A stretch of 45,004 nucleotides of DNA from positions 1 to 45,004 of IMG/VR virus record IMGVR_UViG_3300036846_000873. One strand, written 5' to 3'. A model generated the notes under the pieces. The model searched no databases. It was not told where the DNA came from and saw only the letters and a program-made list of their open reading frames with translations. The DNA comes from a virus. Position numbers and translations under genes: made by a program. Below are positions 12,914 through 21,939 of this stretch, piece after piece (positions within the stretch are counted from its first letter, which is position 1; every line of letters begins with the position of its first letter).

Positions 12914-14107
12914 GTGGTTGATATAGTAGTTAATGGGGAGACTACCTTTCTGGATATGAATGGAGACCCGTTGGCAGCGGGGCAGGTATTCTTTTATCTG
13001 CCTGGGACGACGACGCTTACGAATACTTATCAGGACGCAGCAGGGACGATAGTAAATACTAACCCGGTGGTCCTTGACCAAGCTGGGAGGGCGGTGATTT
13101 GGGCTCCTTTAGGGCAGATAAGACAGGTGGTGGAGGATCAGTTTGGAAATGTGCAATGGGATAGAGTTGCTGCAGCAGGGATAACGTCACAAAATATAAC
13201 TATTACTGGGCTTACGGTTAATGGGAATGGGACGATTACCGGGACTTTTACTGCTTCCGGACCTGCAGTTTTTAATGGAGCTTCTACCTTTAATGAAGGG
13301 GTGACAAGTAACGGAGGATTACAGGTTAATGGGCATCTTGGTGTTAATGGATTTACAGATACTCAGGGGATAGTTGTTTCACCGACAGGGATTGATGCAA
13401 TTCAAGCTAATGGGGATATAATTGTACAGGATGGGTCAGGAGGGGGAGGGAACACCGTCCTTATCACAAGCTCTGTAACCCCTGCCTTCTCACTGGTTAA
13501 TACGGCGGGGACTGCTATTGGCTGGGGGATGTGGAATGCCTCGGAGGATTTGCAGTGGGGGACGGTGGATGCGGCTGGGAGACCGATAACGTCGGAAATG
13601 AGCTTGGATAGTAGTGGTGTTCTTGGTTTAGGTAGTTTAAATGCGAGCGGTAGTGCTACTGTAGGGGGTTCGTTAACTGTTGGTACTTTTGCGACTATTG
13701 ATGGGGGTTTGACTGTAGATAATGGTTTTACTTTGGCTGGTGGTCAGGCGACTTTCAGTGGTACAGTTTTTCTTGAAGGTGGGTTGGGTGCAGCGCCTTC
13801 TGGAGGATCACCTGTTGATATGGGGACTGCGAGCAATCCATTTAATAATATGTATGCCCATGCCTTCAATGTGGTTTCAACTGATGCAAGCTCGGCTTTG
13901 TTGGGAGACGGGCAGCTTGGACTTGTACAGAGGGTTCCAGTGAAGACGCTGCCACATGTGGGGATTGCAGAGGCGGATGCAAAGGCAGGGGGACTTGGAG
14001 TTGTTGAAGGAGGGGGGATGAATTATAATACGGTTATAGGGGTGCTGTGGAAGGCTCTGCAGGAGTTGAAGTCTGAGTTTGATACGTATGTGGCGGCTCA
14101 TCCGTAA
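12914..14107 (+). CDS. tail fibre-like protein (397 aa)
   Basis: The N-terminus (about residues 8-80) resembles the head- or tail-binding domain of phage fibres: FLDMNGDPLAAGQVFFYLPG, then NTNPVVLDQAGRAVIWAPLG. The rest is Gly/Thr/Asn-rich with repeated beta patterns (ASGSATVGGSLTVGTFATID), as in trimeric fibres. The end (LWKALQELKSEFDTYVAAHP) could form a coiled coil. It lies between terminase and portal. The start is GTG at 12914, with AAAGGAGG upstream. The receptor is unknown. Confidence 0.75.
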   Translation: MVDIVVNGETTFLDMNGDPLAAGQVFFYLPGTTTLTNTYQDAAGTIVNTNPVVLDQAGRAVIWAPLGQIRQVVEDQFGNVQWDRVAAAGITSQNITITGLTVNGNGTITGTFTASGPAVFNGASTFNEGVTSNGGLQVNGHLGVNGFTDTQGIVVSPTGIDAIQANGDIIVQDGSGGGGNTVLITSSVTPAFSLVNTAGTAIGWGMWNASEDLQWGTVDAAGRPITSEMSLDSSGVLGLGSLNASGSATVGGSLTVGTFATIDGGLTVDNGFTLAGGQATFSGTVFLEGGLGAAPSGGSPVDMGTASNPFNNMYAHAFNVVSTDASSALLGDGQLGLVQRVPVKTLPHVGIAEADAKAGGLGVVEGGGMNYNTVIGVLWKALQELKSEFDTYVAAHP

Positions 14108-14119
14108 GAGGGCTAGGAG

Positions 14120-16453
14120 ATGAGAGGGCAAGGGGCTCCAGATCAGACGGTCGCATCGCTTCGCAGCCTTGGAACGCTGGATATCATGGAGGAGATGCGG
14201 GAGAGGTTCCGTGCTTGCGCTGACTGGGAGTCCACATATAGAAGGAAATTCTTGGAAGATCTTAAGTTTGCTGAGGCGGATGCCTTTAATGGCTATCAAT
14301 GGCCGGATTCTATCCGCCGGACAAGAGACCTCTCTGATAAGCCTTGCCTGACGTTGAATGTAACTCGGCAGCATAACTTGAAAATAATAAATGACATGAG
14401 GAAGGCGAAGGAGAGTTGTAAGATACTTGGAATGGGGAATGGAGCAACGCAAGAGTCCGCTGAGATAATAAAGGCAATAATAAGGCATATTGAATACACC
14501 TCGAAGGCGCAGAGGAATGCATATACACCGGCGAGAGGGTTTCAAGTAAAGGGCGGGATTGGGTGGTGGAGGATTGTGACAGATTATGAGAGTAATGAAA
14601 GCTTCGATCAAGAGATTTATATTAAGAGTGTGCCGGATCCTTTGTCTGTTTATATGGACCCTGATTGTAATGAGCCTGATTGTTCTGACGGGCGCTATGC
14701 TTTCATATTTAGTTTCATGCCGAGAGACCTTATCGAGGCTTTGATTCCTGACTATCCTTGGAATGTTGGGGCTCCAAGGATGCCGATTGGCATTGCGCCG
14801 GGGGAAAGCTTCTTCCTTGAGAAGGACCACTGGATTGTTTGTGAGTATTTCCGGAAGGTGCCATTGCAGGATAAGCTAATAAGCTTCATGAGTCCGATGG
14901 GAGATCGGGTGACGGTCAGGGAGAGTAGGCTCCCCAATGAGGTTGCCTCCAAGCTGAAGGAAGACGACAGGACTATGGTTAGGAATGTCGTTGACCAGCA
15001 GATTGAGTGGAAGCTTGTGGTGGGAGATGAAATTGTCGATGAAACTATATGGCCGGGGAAGTACATCCCCCTTATACGATGCCTGGGGGAAGAGAGCGTC
15101 ATTGAAGGCATTCTCGACCGCAAGGGCCACACTCGAGCCCTCATGGATGCCCAACGAATGTTCAACTACAATGCCTCGGCGTCTGTTGAGTTCGGAGCCC
15201 TTCAGACTAAGAGCCCCTGGCTTGCCGCAGCGGCAGCGATTGAGGGGCTTGAAGGGATGTGGAACACCGCTAACACGGAGAACCATTCTGTCCTGATTTG
15301 GAAGCATGTGGATGATGATAACGCTGAAGCAACTATTCCGCCTCCGCAGAAGATTGAACCACCTTCCTCCTCTCCTGCTTTCGAGGGGGGGATGCAAACG
15401 GCGTTTCAGCAGATGATGATGACGAGTGGGCAGTATCAGAATCAGCAGGGGGCGATGGGGAATGAGAGGACTGGAGCGGCGATCGATAAGAGGATACAGG
15501 AGGGGGAGAGTGCAACCTACCATTTCACGGACAACTATGAGGACGCCCTGGTTTATACGTATCAGCAGATCATCGATTTGATTCCTAAGATCTACGATAC
15601 GAGAAGGGTGAAGCATATCTTGGCTGACGACGGGATTGAGATGGAGATTGAACTTGACCCAGGAGCAGCACAACCGTATGCCTATCAGGTTGATAGGCAG
15701 AATAGGATTATACAGCGAGTCCTTAATCCTACGATGGGTACGTATGAGGTCGCGGCATCGGTTGGCCCGAATGTGGAGTCGAAGCGGCAAGAGGCGGTGG
15801 AGGATCTTACGCAAATTCTGACTGAAGCACCGGCCCTCACGGCGATAATTGGGGATATCCTCTTCCGGAATATGGACTTTGATGATGCGCAGGAGGCTGC
15901 GATGAGGCTCCGGCGGATGGTGCCGCCGCAAGCGTTGGGGCAAGGCCCCTCGCAGGCAGAGCAGCAAGCGCAGCAGCAGATACAAGCCCTTCAGGCTAAT
16001 CTGGCCAAGGCGCTTGAGCAGCATGGGAAGGACGCATTGAAGATCCAGGGGAAGGATCAGATGCGAGATATTGATGTGTATGGGGCTGAGACAGATAGGA
16101 TCAAAGCCCTTGCTCCGCTGCTGCCGATGGATCAAGAGGGCCTAAAGCAGCTTATTGAGCAACTTGTGACTGATTCGCTCGAGACGAATATCCTGCCTAT
16201 CCTCAAAGCGAACCTGAGTGCTACGTCTGAGACGGGAGAAGAGGCTGGGCAAGCAGGGATGGATGGGCAGGTTGGAGGAGGTAATGGGGGAGGTGGTAGC
16301 GAAGCTCCGCCAATCCCTGGGGCTAATAAGGCCCCGGATGGAGAATGGTATATCCTCGACCCTACTAGGCGGACGAGATACCTGAGGATTGGGCCTTTGG
16401 CTCAGGAGAGGACACCACCAGGGACCGCCACAGTGGGTGGTGGGGGGAGCTAG
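14120..16453 (+). CDS. portal protein, P22 gp1-like (777 aa)
   Basis: The N-terminal region has the family's features: WESTYRRKFLEDLKFAEADA, DKPCLTLNVTRQHNLKIIND and the following NDMRKAKESCKI segment. Portal proteins form the dodecameric ring through which terminase pumps DNA. The middle contains the Pro-rich and Gln-rich clip and wing regions (AFQQMMMTSGQYQNQQG), and residues about 600-640 form a long Gln/Ala-rich helix like the P22 barrel. The length is close to that of P22 gp1 (about 725 aa). The start at 14120 follows GGGCTAGGAG. It is followed 3 nt later by the next gene. Confidence 0.9.
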   Translation: MRGQGAPDQTVASLRSLGTLDIMEEMRERFRACADWESTYRRKFLEDLKFAEADAFNGYQWPDSIRRTRDLSDKPCLTLNVTRQHNLKIINDMRKAKESCKILGMGNGATQESAEIIKAIIRHIEYTSKAQRNAYTPARGFQVKGGIGWWRIVTDYESNESFDQEIYIKSVPDPLSVYMDPDCNEPDCSDGRYAFIFSFMPRDLIEALIPDYPWNVGAPRMPIGIAPGESFFLEKDHWIVCEYFRKVPLQDKLISFMSPMGDRVTVRESRLPNEVASKLKEDDRTMVRNVVDQQIEWKLVVGDEIVDETIWPGKYIPLIRCLGEESVIEGILDRKGHTRALMDAQRMFNYNASASVEFGALQTKSPWLAAAAAIEGLEGMWNTANTENHSVLIWKHVDDDNAEATIPPPQKIEPPSSSPAFEGGMQTAFQQMMMTSGQYQNQQGAMGNERTGAAIDKRIQEGESATYHFTDNYEDALVYTYQQIIDLIPKIYDTRRVKHILADDGIEMEIELDPGAAQPYAYQVDRQNRIIQRVLNPTMGTYEVAASVGPNVESKRQEAVEDLTQILTEAPALTAIIGDILFRNMDFDDAQEAAMRLRRMVPPQALGQGPSQAEQQAQQQIQALQANLAKALEQHGKDALKIQGKDQMRDIDVYGAETDRIKALAPLLPMDQEGLKQLIEQLVTDSLETNILPILKANLSATSETGEEAGQAGMDGQVGGGNGGGGSEAPPIPGANKAPDGEWYILDPTRRTRYLRIGPLAQERTPPGTATVGGGGS

Positions 16454-16456
16454 GCT

Positions 16457-18352
16457 ATGCCTTATGGAAGTGCAAATTTAGTCGCCCCGCCAACCCCGAG
16501 TCTGGATACGACTAATCAGTTGGCTTTGAGCCCAGATTTGGCGGGGGTTGCTGCGATTGCTCCGACGGATAGTGTTAGGTTGCAGAACGCCCGCTATCCC
16601 CTTTATAACCCGCTGGCACCGACCGGAGGGGGAGCTACGGCCTCGAGGCCAGTGTTCGATATGGGGTTTGGAGACTCTATTGCTGCACAGCAGTTTGCAA
16701 ACCCTGCGCTTGGTAGGGCAATGGGGAGGATGGGTGGGACGGCAGGGATGCAGTATGATGCAAAGAACCCTGCTGATTTTGTAATGGGGGAGAATGCAGG
16801 GGTTGGTGATCCACCGGATAGGATTCTGGCAAGGATGCGATACATGCTCCAGCAGAATCCAGATTACTTCCGGGGGAAGAATGTATTTGCGACCTCGGGA
16901 AGTAACGATCCGAGTAAGCTGGGGGATGTGGCAACGCTGGTGTCGGAGTTGAAGAGGGCGGGGGCGAATAGTGTGGTTATGCCAGGGGTTGGGCCTGGAG
17001 TGCAGAATAGTGAGGCTGTTAATACGGTGCTGCAGAATAGCGTGAAGGATGCAGGGGGGATATTCTTCCAACCGCAAATTAAATGGGCGAAAGATGGAGT
17101 GCATCCTGCGAGTGGGCAGGATATGTATGACCAGGCTGTAAAGGCTTACTATGGAGGGCAGGTGGTACCGCCTGTGGCAGCAGGGCCAGCAGCAACGCCA
17201 ACGATGGATCCAGTAACGGGTGCACCAACAAGTCTTCAACCACAGCAAACACCACAGAATGCTTTGGTTCCACCACCTGCGAGAGCACCGGCGGGAGCAC
17301 CTGTGGCCTACACTGGGCCTTTCCCAGATATTTATGCTGGGGCGGCTCCGTATGGAGTAGATCCGTCGCTGGTAATGGCTACTGCTGCGATTGAAAGTAA
17401 TTATGGGCGTGATCCGAATACTAATACACCTGGGAAGACTTATAGGGGGATATTCCAGCTGGGGCCGGATGAATGGAACCAGATGGGGGGTGGAGATAGA
17501 GATGATAGAGCTTTGCAGATAGATCATGGAGTGAGGCTATTAGCGCAGAGGAAGCAAGAGCTTGCAGAGAAATTGGGGCGTGAGCCTACCAATGCAGAGG
17601 TGTATTTGGCGCATCAACAAGGAGTGGCTGGCGCTACAGCTCTTATTAATAATCCAGGTATGCCTGCGGGACAGGCAGTGACGATGGTAGGAGGGGCGCC
17701 TACGAATATTAAGTCTAATGGAGGAAATCCTGATGCTCCGGCTTCAGAATTTGTAAAGCATTGGAGTGATATGTATGATAGGAAACTGGCTGAGGCGGGG
17801 AGTCTGCCACCATATACGCCAGTAGCTTCGACAATGCAACCTCATTATGGATATAGGAGCGGGCAGAATATACCAGGGACAAGCTTTGCTGCGGGAGGGC
17901 GGCTTGAAAGGTCTATTCCACAGCCAAGTTCAATTATACCTGGTACAATGTTACCTGAAGTGAATGCATTAGCACCTTCTGCATCGGTGGCAGCTAAGAG
18001 CCCAGGGGATATGGTGAACCAAATGCAGACGCAGGCTGCAGAGCAGGAGAGAAGGCAGAGGGCATTGATGATGTGGTCGATGCTGGGGCAAGCCTTGAGA
18101 CAACAGGTGCCGGTGAGGAGTGGGTATGACCCTAGGAAGGTTGCGGAAGCAGCTGCTCCTGAAGGGCCTGCGCCTCAGATAAGAGGGATGGAGCCTTATA
18201 GGCCGATGGCATCGCCAGTGACTGGGTTTGGGAGGCAGGAAGTGAGGCCATTGGCGACCAATTCGCTGGTTAGGCCTGCTGCGGGTGGAGGAGTGAGGGC
18301 GCCGGTGTTCCCTGAGCTGTATGAGGGGCTTTATAAGCAAGGGGGAGTTTGA
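16457..18352 (+). CDS. SGNH hydrolase / lytic transglycosylase fusion (631 aa)
   Basis: Two enzyme domains can be read. Residues 66-235 carry the four SGNH blocks: GDSI (72-75, Ser74), a Gly loop near 176-181, GSND (148-151) and DGVH (213-216), as in GDSL/SGNH esterases. After a Pro/Gln linker (236-285), residues 290-415 resemble SLT lytic transglycosylases: AIESNYG with catalytic Glu313, then GIFQLG (331-336). The second activity would open peptidoglycan for DNA entry; the first might deacetylate surface glycan or peptidoglycan. The C-terminus is low complexity, typical of ejected proteins. Confidence 0.75.
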   Translation: MPYGSANLVAPPTPSLDTTNQLALSPDLAGVAAIAPTDSVRLQNARYPLYNPLAPTGGGATASRPVFDMGFGDSIAAQQFANPALGRAMGRMGGTAGMQYDAKNPADFVMGENAGVGDPPDRILARMRYMLQQNPDYFRGKNVFATSGSNDPSKLGDVATLVSELKRAGANSVVMPGVGPGVQNSEAVNTVLQNSVKDAGGIFFQPQIKWAKDGVHPASGQDMYDQAVKAYYGGQVVPPVAAGPAATPTMDPVTGAPTSLQPQQTPQNALVPPPARAPAGAPVAYTGPFPDIYAGAAPYGVDPSLVMATAAIESNYGRDPNTNTPGKTYRGIFQLGPDEWNQMGGGDRDDRALQIDHGVRLLAQRKQELAEKLGREPTNAEVYLAHQQGVAGATALINNPGMPAGQAVTMVGGAPTNIKSNGGNPDAPASEFVKHWSDMYDRKLAEAGSLPPYTPVASTMQPHYGYRSGQNIPGTSFAAGGRLERSIPQPSSIIPGTMLPEVNALAPSASVAAKSPGDMVNQMQTQAAEQERRQRALMMWSMLGQALRQQVPVRSGYDPRKVAEAAAPEGPAPQIRGMEPYRPMASPVTGFGRQEVRPLATNSLVRPAAGGGVRAPVFPELYEGLYKQGGV

Positions 18353-20076
18353 TGGCTGGCTCTGACCCCTCCCTCTCCTATGCAGCGCCGGGGGACTTTG
18401 CACCTCCAGCGGAGCCTTCTGGGAGGATCATTGATCCTAGAAGCCTTATTGGGAATGCACTGTGGAAGAGTGTTAAAAGTGGGGCAGAGGGACTATGGCA
18501 GAATGTTATTAAGCCTCCGGGGCAGATCCTAGAGGGTAGCTTGACTCCTAGTATGGAACCGGGATCAAACCAGCTTGCAGTCCCGGAATATGCGCTTGAG
18601 TTGCTTGGGACGGCGATGGGGACAAGAGGGTTAGGCTTCTCCGCTCCTGAAGGGGCATTGACACATTTCCCTGTGTATCAGGGAACTGGAGCAAGGAAGG
18701 TATTCACGCAGCACGATGACGCATTCTTGGGGACGGGGGAAGGTACGGCATATGAAGGGCCGGGACATTACACTGCTGAGAGACAGGGTGTAGCTGATGA
18801 GTATAGGAAGCAGCTTGCTAGGTCAGATCAGGTTCCAGTTGATGAGCAAGGGCTGCCACTGAGTGGAGCAGATATAGTTAAGAAGTTTTATGAACCAGGA
18901 AGTATTGTACCGAGCTATGGTGGAAGTTTTGATAAGGTTGTGAAGTTGAATGAGGAAGATCCACAGACAGGAAGGTGGTCTGTGGATGTGAGGTCGGCAC
19001 GGCCTGATCATGACTTGATAGCTAATAAGTACGGACATGAGGTTGGTGGATATTTTCTGCAATATGGCCGTTTGCCAAATAATGTACTGGGTGATAATGG
19101 CTTGTTAAAAGATCCAAGTTTGTGGAAGGAAACAGGAGGGACTAGAAATCATGCTACATTTCCCTCAGAGTATGAAATAGGTCAGGCGGCAAGTGCAAAT
19201 CCAGATAAATGGCCCATGGGGGAGCCGGGAGGACTGCTGCATATCAATGTGGTGCCAGAGAAGAACGAGTATTTGGATATGAACGCGCCTTGGAAGGATC
19301 AAGACCAGGGAGTGAAGGAGAGGTTGGAGAAGGCTTTCATGGCTCCAGAGCATCTTGATCCACAGTATTATCAGATACATGAGGACACTCATATTCCGAA
19401 TACACCTGGGAGTGAGCATCAATATATGACTGGGAGGGATTTGTTTTGGAGCCATGTGAATCAGAGGTCGAATGAAATTGCTTCTGATGCTGTAGCAAGA
19501 GGAGACGCTGATCCATTTGCTGTTTGGCCCAGTACATATACGGACCAAGCGGCGACGGAGATTGGACAGGAGATGGATAAGGCGGGAGTGCCGGGGAGGA
19601 AGTTCTTGGATAGGCCTTCGAGGCAGGTGGGGCCAGTGCTGGCGCATGATGATAACTTTAATGGGATGCCAGGGGTCTTTGCCCTGGACCATATTATGCG
19701 GGAGCCTTTGAGTCCGGGGGTATTCAATGTTGGCGATGCAGTTCAAGCTAAGATTAACGCTTTGCAAAATCATGTGAAGTCACTAGATGATTTAGCTAGT
19801 ATGCAATGGGAGTATCCTAGGCAACGACAAGGAGTATTAAGTAATAAAAGCTTTACTGAACAAGCTATTGATTGGATGCAGCAGGAGAAAGAGGCGGGGA
19901 GATTTAGTTTGGATGATAATAAGAGGACGAGGAATTTTATAACAACCAATCCGAAGAACCTTCAGATTAGGACTTGGAATGGGATTCCACTCGAGCCGGT
20001 GGAGCATAATCCGTTTACTCATAGCGCTACGCCGGTTGAGGGTGATCCGTTCGGAGTACAAGGACAAGTGCCATGA
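18352..20076 (+). CDS. ADP-ribosyltransferase-like virion protein (574 aa)
   Basis: The ATG at 18352 overlaps the previous stop (TGATG). The blocks VYQGTG (108-113), FLGTGEGTAYEGPGHYTAER (125-144), GGLLHINVVPEKNEYLDM (293-310) and AGVPGRKFLDRPSR (411-424) match the order of a phage and prophage family whose usual forms are YHGT, IGTGEGxQxYGxGLYFAE, LYKVDIPDE..LDWDKP and AGIPGIKYLD. That family is related to PARP/ART ADP-ribosyltransferases of polyvalent phage proteins. The family His is Gln110 here, and about 130 residues are inserted after the second block, so activity is uncertain. Its place among ejection genes suggests an injected protein. Confidence 0.6.
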   Translation: MAGSDPSLSYAAPGDFAPPAEPSGRIIDPRSLIGNALWKSVKSGAEGLWQNVIKPPGQILEGSLTPSMEPGSNQLAVPEYALELLGTAMGTRGLGFSAPEGALTHFPVYQGTGARKVFTQHDDAFLGTGEGTAYEGPGHYTAERQGVADEYRKQLARSDQVPVDEQGLPLSGADIVKKFYEPGSIVPSYGGSFDKVVKLNEEDPQTGRWSVDVRSARPDHDLIANKYGHEVGGYFLQYGRLPNNVLGDNGLLKDPSLWKETGGTRNHATFPSEYEIGQAASANPDKWPMGEPGGLLHINVVPEKNEYLDMNAPWKDQDQGVKERLEKAFMAPEHLDPQYYQIHEDTHIPNTPGSEHQYMTGRDLFWSHVNQRSNEIASDAVARGDADPFAVWPSTYTDQAATEIGQEMDKAGVPGRKFLDRPSRQVGPVLAHDDNFNGMPGVFALDHIMREPLSPGVFNVGDAVQAKINALQNHVKSLDDLASMQWEYPRQRQGVLSNKSFTEQAIDWMQQEKEAGRFSLDDNKRTRNFITTNPKNLQIRTWNGIPLEPVEHNPFTHSATPVEGDPFGVQGQVP

Positions 20077-20414
20077 ATACAAGTGAGACGGGGCAGAGGG
20101 TCTGCCATGCGAAGGTGATGGAGGTGGCGAAGGCTGCGGCAGGGGAGCTGTATGAAAGTATGATGAGTAATGATGCCTTCTTTAAGGCTTGGAAGAAGCA
20201 GAATCCTGGGATGGGGCCGAAGCAGCTCGAGGCCAGGTTCATTGAGAAGAATTGGGGGTCCTGCCTTGAATTTGCAAGGGCGACTCTGACTGTTATGCTG
20301 ACAAGGCCAGATGTGGCGGAGGAAATGAAGGAGGAGATAATGCTAGTGCTGGAACAGGATCAAATACTAAGACATAAAAGGGTTGCAAGCCCACCGTTTC
20401 GGCCCATTCATTAA
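20073..20414 (+). CDS. hypothetical helical protein (113 aa)
   Basis: The protein (MNTSETGQRVCHAKVMEVAK...) is predominantly helical and ends with a basic RHKRVASPPFRPIH tail. It overlaps the ART-like gene by 4 nt (ATGA), so the two are likely translated together. No family is recognised. A chaperone or accessory role for the larger protein is conceivable only from the coupling. Confidence 0.65.
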   Translation: MNTSETGQRVCHAKVMEVAKAAAGELYESMMSNDAFFKAWKKQNPGMGPKQLEARFIEKNWGSCLEFARATLTVMLTRPDVAEEMKEEIMLVLEQDQILRHKRVASPPFRPIH

Positions 20415-20504
20415 TCACATATTGACTGGGATGCCCAAAGAGGTAGAGTAATTAGGCCATACGTGGGGATTTTTAGAGGCGACTGACCGAAGGGAAGAAG
20501 CCCA

Positions 20505-21320
20505 ATGGCTGGAAGTGAAGAGAATCCTGGTCCGGGTGGACCGAATGAAGTGCAGGAGCCGGCTGGTACGCCTGCGACCCCCATCGATGCACCAGAGACG
20601 CCAGTTACTCCCTCCGCTGGTCCGGCTCCTGCGCCAGAGGCAAGGGAAGAGGTCTCGGAGAGGCCTAGGACTGACTGGCGAGATAGGCGGATTGGGGAAC
20701 TGACCGCAAGGACAAGGGAGCTGAGAGCGGAGCTGGAGAGGGTGAGAGCTGGGCAGGCTCCATCGAATGGGCAAGCACCTCAGCCTGGGCAGCCACCAGG
20801 ATATAACCAGGGGCCGCCGAATCAGCAGACTATTGATGCACAGATAGAGCAAAGAGCTAGGATCTTGGCTGAGAACCAGGATTTTAATAGGAGGTGTAAT
20901 GAAACAGCTGAAATAGGAAGAAGAGCTTATACTGATTTTGATATGCAAGTAGGAAGATTAGTAGGGCTGGTGGATAATAATGACCCTCAAGGAATAGCCT
21001 CCTATAATGCATTTTTGAATGCGGCGCTGGAGACGGGGGAAGCAAGTAAAATTATCTATTCTTTGGGAAGCGATCTCAATGAAGCGTCTCGCATTCTTAG
21101 TTTGAGTCCACTGAAGATGGCGGTTGAGCTGACTAAAATGGCCATTAAACCAGTAGCACAGATAAGTAATGCACCGAGGCCAATCAATCCAGCCTCAACA
21201 GCAGCACAAGCTGCAAGAAGTAGCACGAGTCCAGATGATCCTGGAAGTGATCACATGTCAACCGAGGAGTGGATGCGTCGGAGAAATGAACAAATAGATG
21301 GCCGGAGGGTCCGACGATGA
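20505..21320 (+). CDS. capsid scaffolding protein (271 aa)
   Basis: It lies just before the coat gene, where P22-type scaffolds are found. The N-terminal 80 residues are acidic and Pro-rich, then comes a long charged helix (RIGELTARTRELRAELERVR). The C-terminal region ends DPGSDHMSTEEWMRRRNEQI and a basic DGRRVRR, like the coat-binding helix-loop-helix at the end of P22 gp8. Scaffold directs coat assembly and then leaves. The leader contains the 19-nt GCGACTGACCGAAGGGAAG also found before the gp10-like gene. Confidence 0.8.
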   Translation: MAGSEENPGPGGPNEVQEPAGTPATPIDAPETPVTPSAGPAPAPEAREEVSERPRTDWRDRRIGELTARTRELRAELERVRAGQAPSNGQAPQPGQPPGYNQGPPNQQTIDAQIEQRARILAENQDFNRRCNETAEIGRRAYTDFDMQVGRLVGLVDNNDPQGIASYNAFLNAALETGEASKIIYSLGSDLNEASRILSLSPLKMAVELTKMAIKPVAQISNAPRPINPASTAAQAARSSTSPDDPGSDHMSTEEWMRRRNEQIDGRRVRR

Positions 21321-21823
21321 TTACACAGGGGGAACTCCGCAATCTCATCGAGTATAATCCAGATACTGGATTATTTAGCTGGGTACGGCCTACTGGTGGA
21401 GGTAATTATAAGCGTGGGTGGTTTCCTGGATCTCCAAGGAATGGGTATTTTGTTATTAAGATAAATGGTAAAGATTATCCAGCACATACCTTAGCCTGGC
21501 TGTGGATATATGGAGACTGGTTCATTGGATTAGACCATATTAATAGAAATGGAGCTGATAATAGAATATCTAATTTAAGAATGTCTAGTCATTCTACAAA
21601 TGCAATAAACTCTAAGATGAGAACAAGTAATACCTCAGGTGAGAAAGGAGTTTCTTACAGGGGTACTATAAAGAAGCCTTGGGTCGCATTCATTATGCAG
21701 AATTATGTTCTAAAAAGAGAGTATTTTGATACTAAAGAAGAAGCAATAAGATGGCGTAAGTTAATGGAGAAGAAGCTGTTTGGCGAGTTTGTGCCTAAGA
21801 TCGTAGCCTCCGATGGAAAATGA
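21317..21823 (+). CDS. HNH endonuclease with AP2-type domain (168 aa)
   Basis: The HNH part shows LIEYNPDTGLFSWVRPTGGG and GLDHINRNGADNRISNLRMS (the His-Asn-Asn core at about residues 73-92). The C-terminal NTSGEKGVSYRGTIKKPWVA segment matches the AP2-like DNA-binding domain often attached. Its ATG overlaps the scaffold stop (ATGA), so it is co-translated. It is clearly related to the gene at 23445. It lies upstream of the intron-bearing coat gene and outside the intron itself, so it is free-standing. AT-rich codon use suggests acquisition. Confidence 0.9.
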   Translation: MITQGELRNLIEYNPDTGLFSWVRPTGGGNYKRGWFPGSPRNGYFVIKINGKDYPAHTLAWLWIYGDWFIGLDHINRNGADNRISNLRMSSHSTNAINSKMRTSNTSGEKGVSYRGTIKKPWVAFIMQNYVLKREYFDTKEEAIRWRKLMEKKLFGEFVPKIVASDGK

Positions 21824-21826
21824 GGC

Positions 21827-21879
21827 GTTCGCTCCCGAGAGCGTAAGCTCGGTGTTCGCTCCCGACTGCGTAAGTCGGT
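21827..21879 (+). repeat. tandem hairpin repeat upstream of the coat start
   Basis: Two adjacent units (21827-21853 and 21854-21879) both begin GTTCGCTCCCGA and end TCGGT. Each forms a hairpin: CCGAG/CTCGG in the first and CCGAC/GTCGG in the second. The closing pair changes from G-C to C-G while pairing is kept, which supports an RNA structure. A further AGGCT/AGCCT stem follows at 21885-21907. Confidence 0.7.
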
Positions 21880-21939
21880 GCTACAGGCTGATACCTGGGG
21901 GTAGCCTGGACCCTAATAGCACCTACTGGGAGACAGACA

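Noticed and set aside
14876-16135. 419-aa minus-strand ORF under the portal gene
   Set aside because: It is antisense to a well-supported portal gene, has no ribosome site and is low-complexity Leu/Arg/His-rich; it reflects codon bias.
16478-17527. 349-aa minus-strand ORF opposite the SGNH/SLT gene
   Set aside because: Antisense shadow; Ile/Arg/His-rich with no domain.
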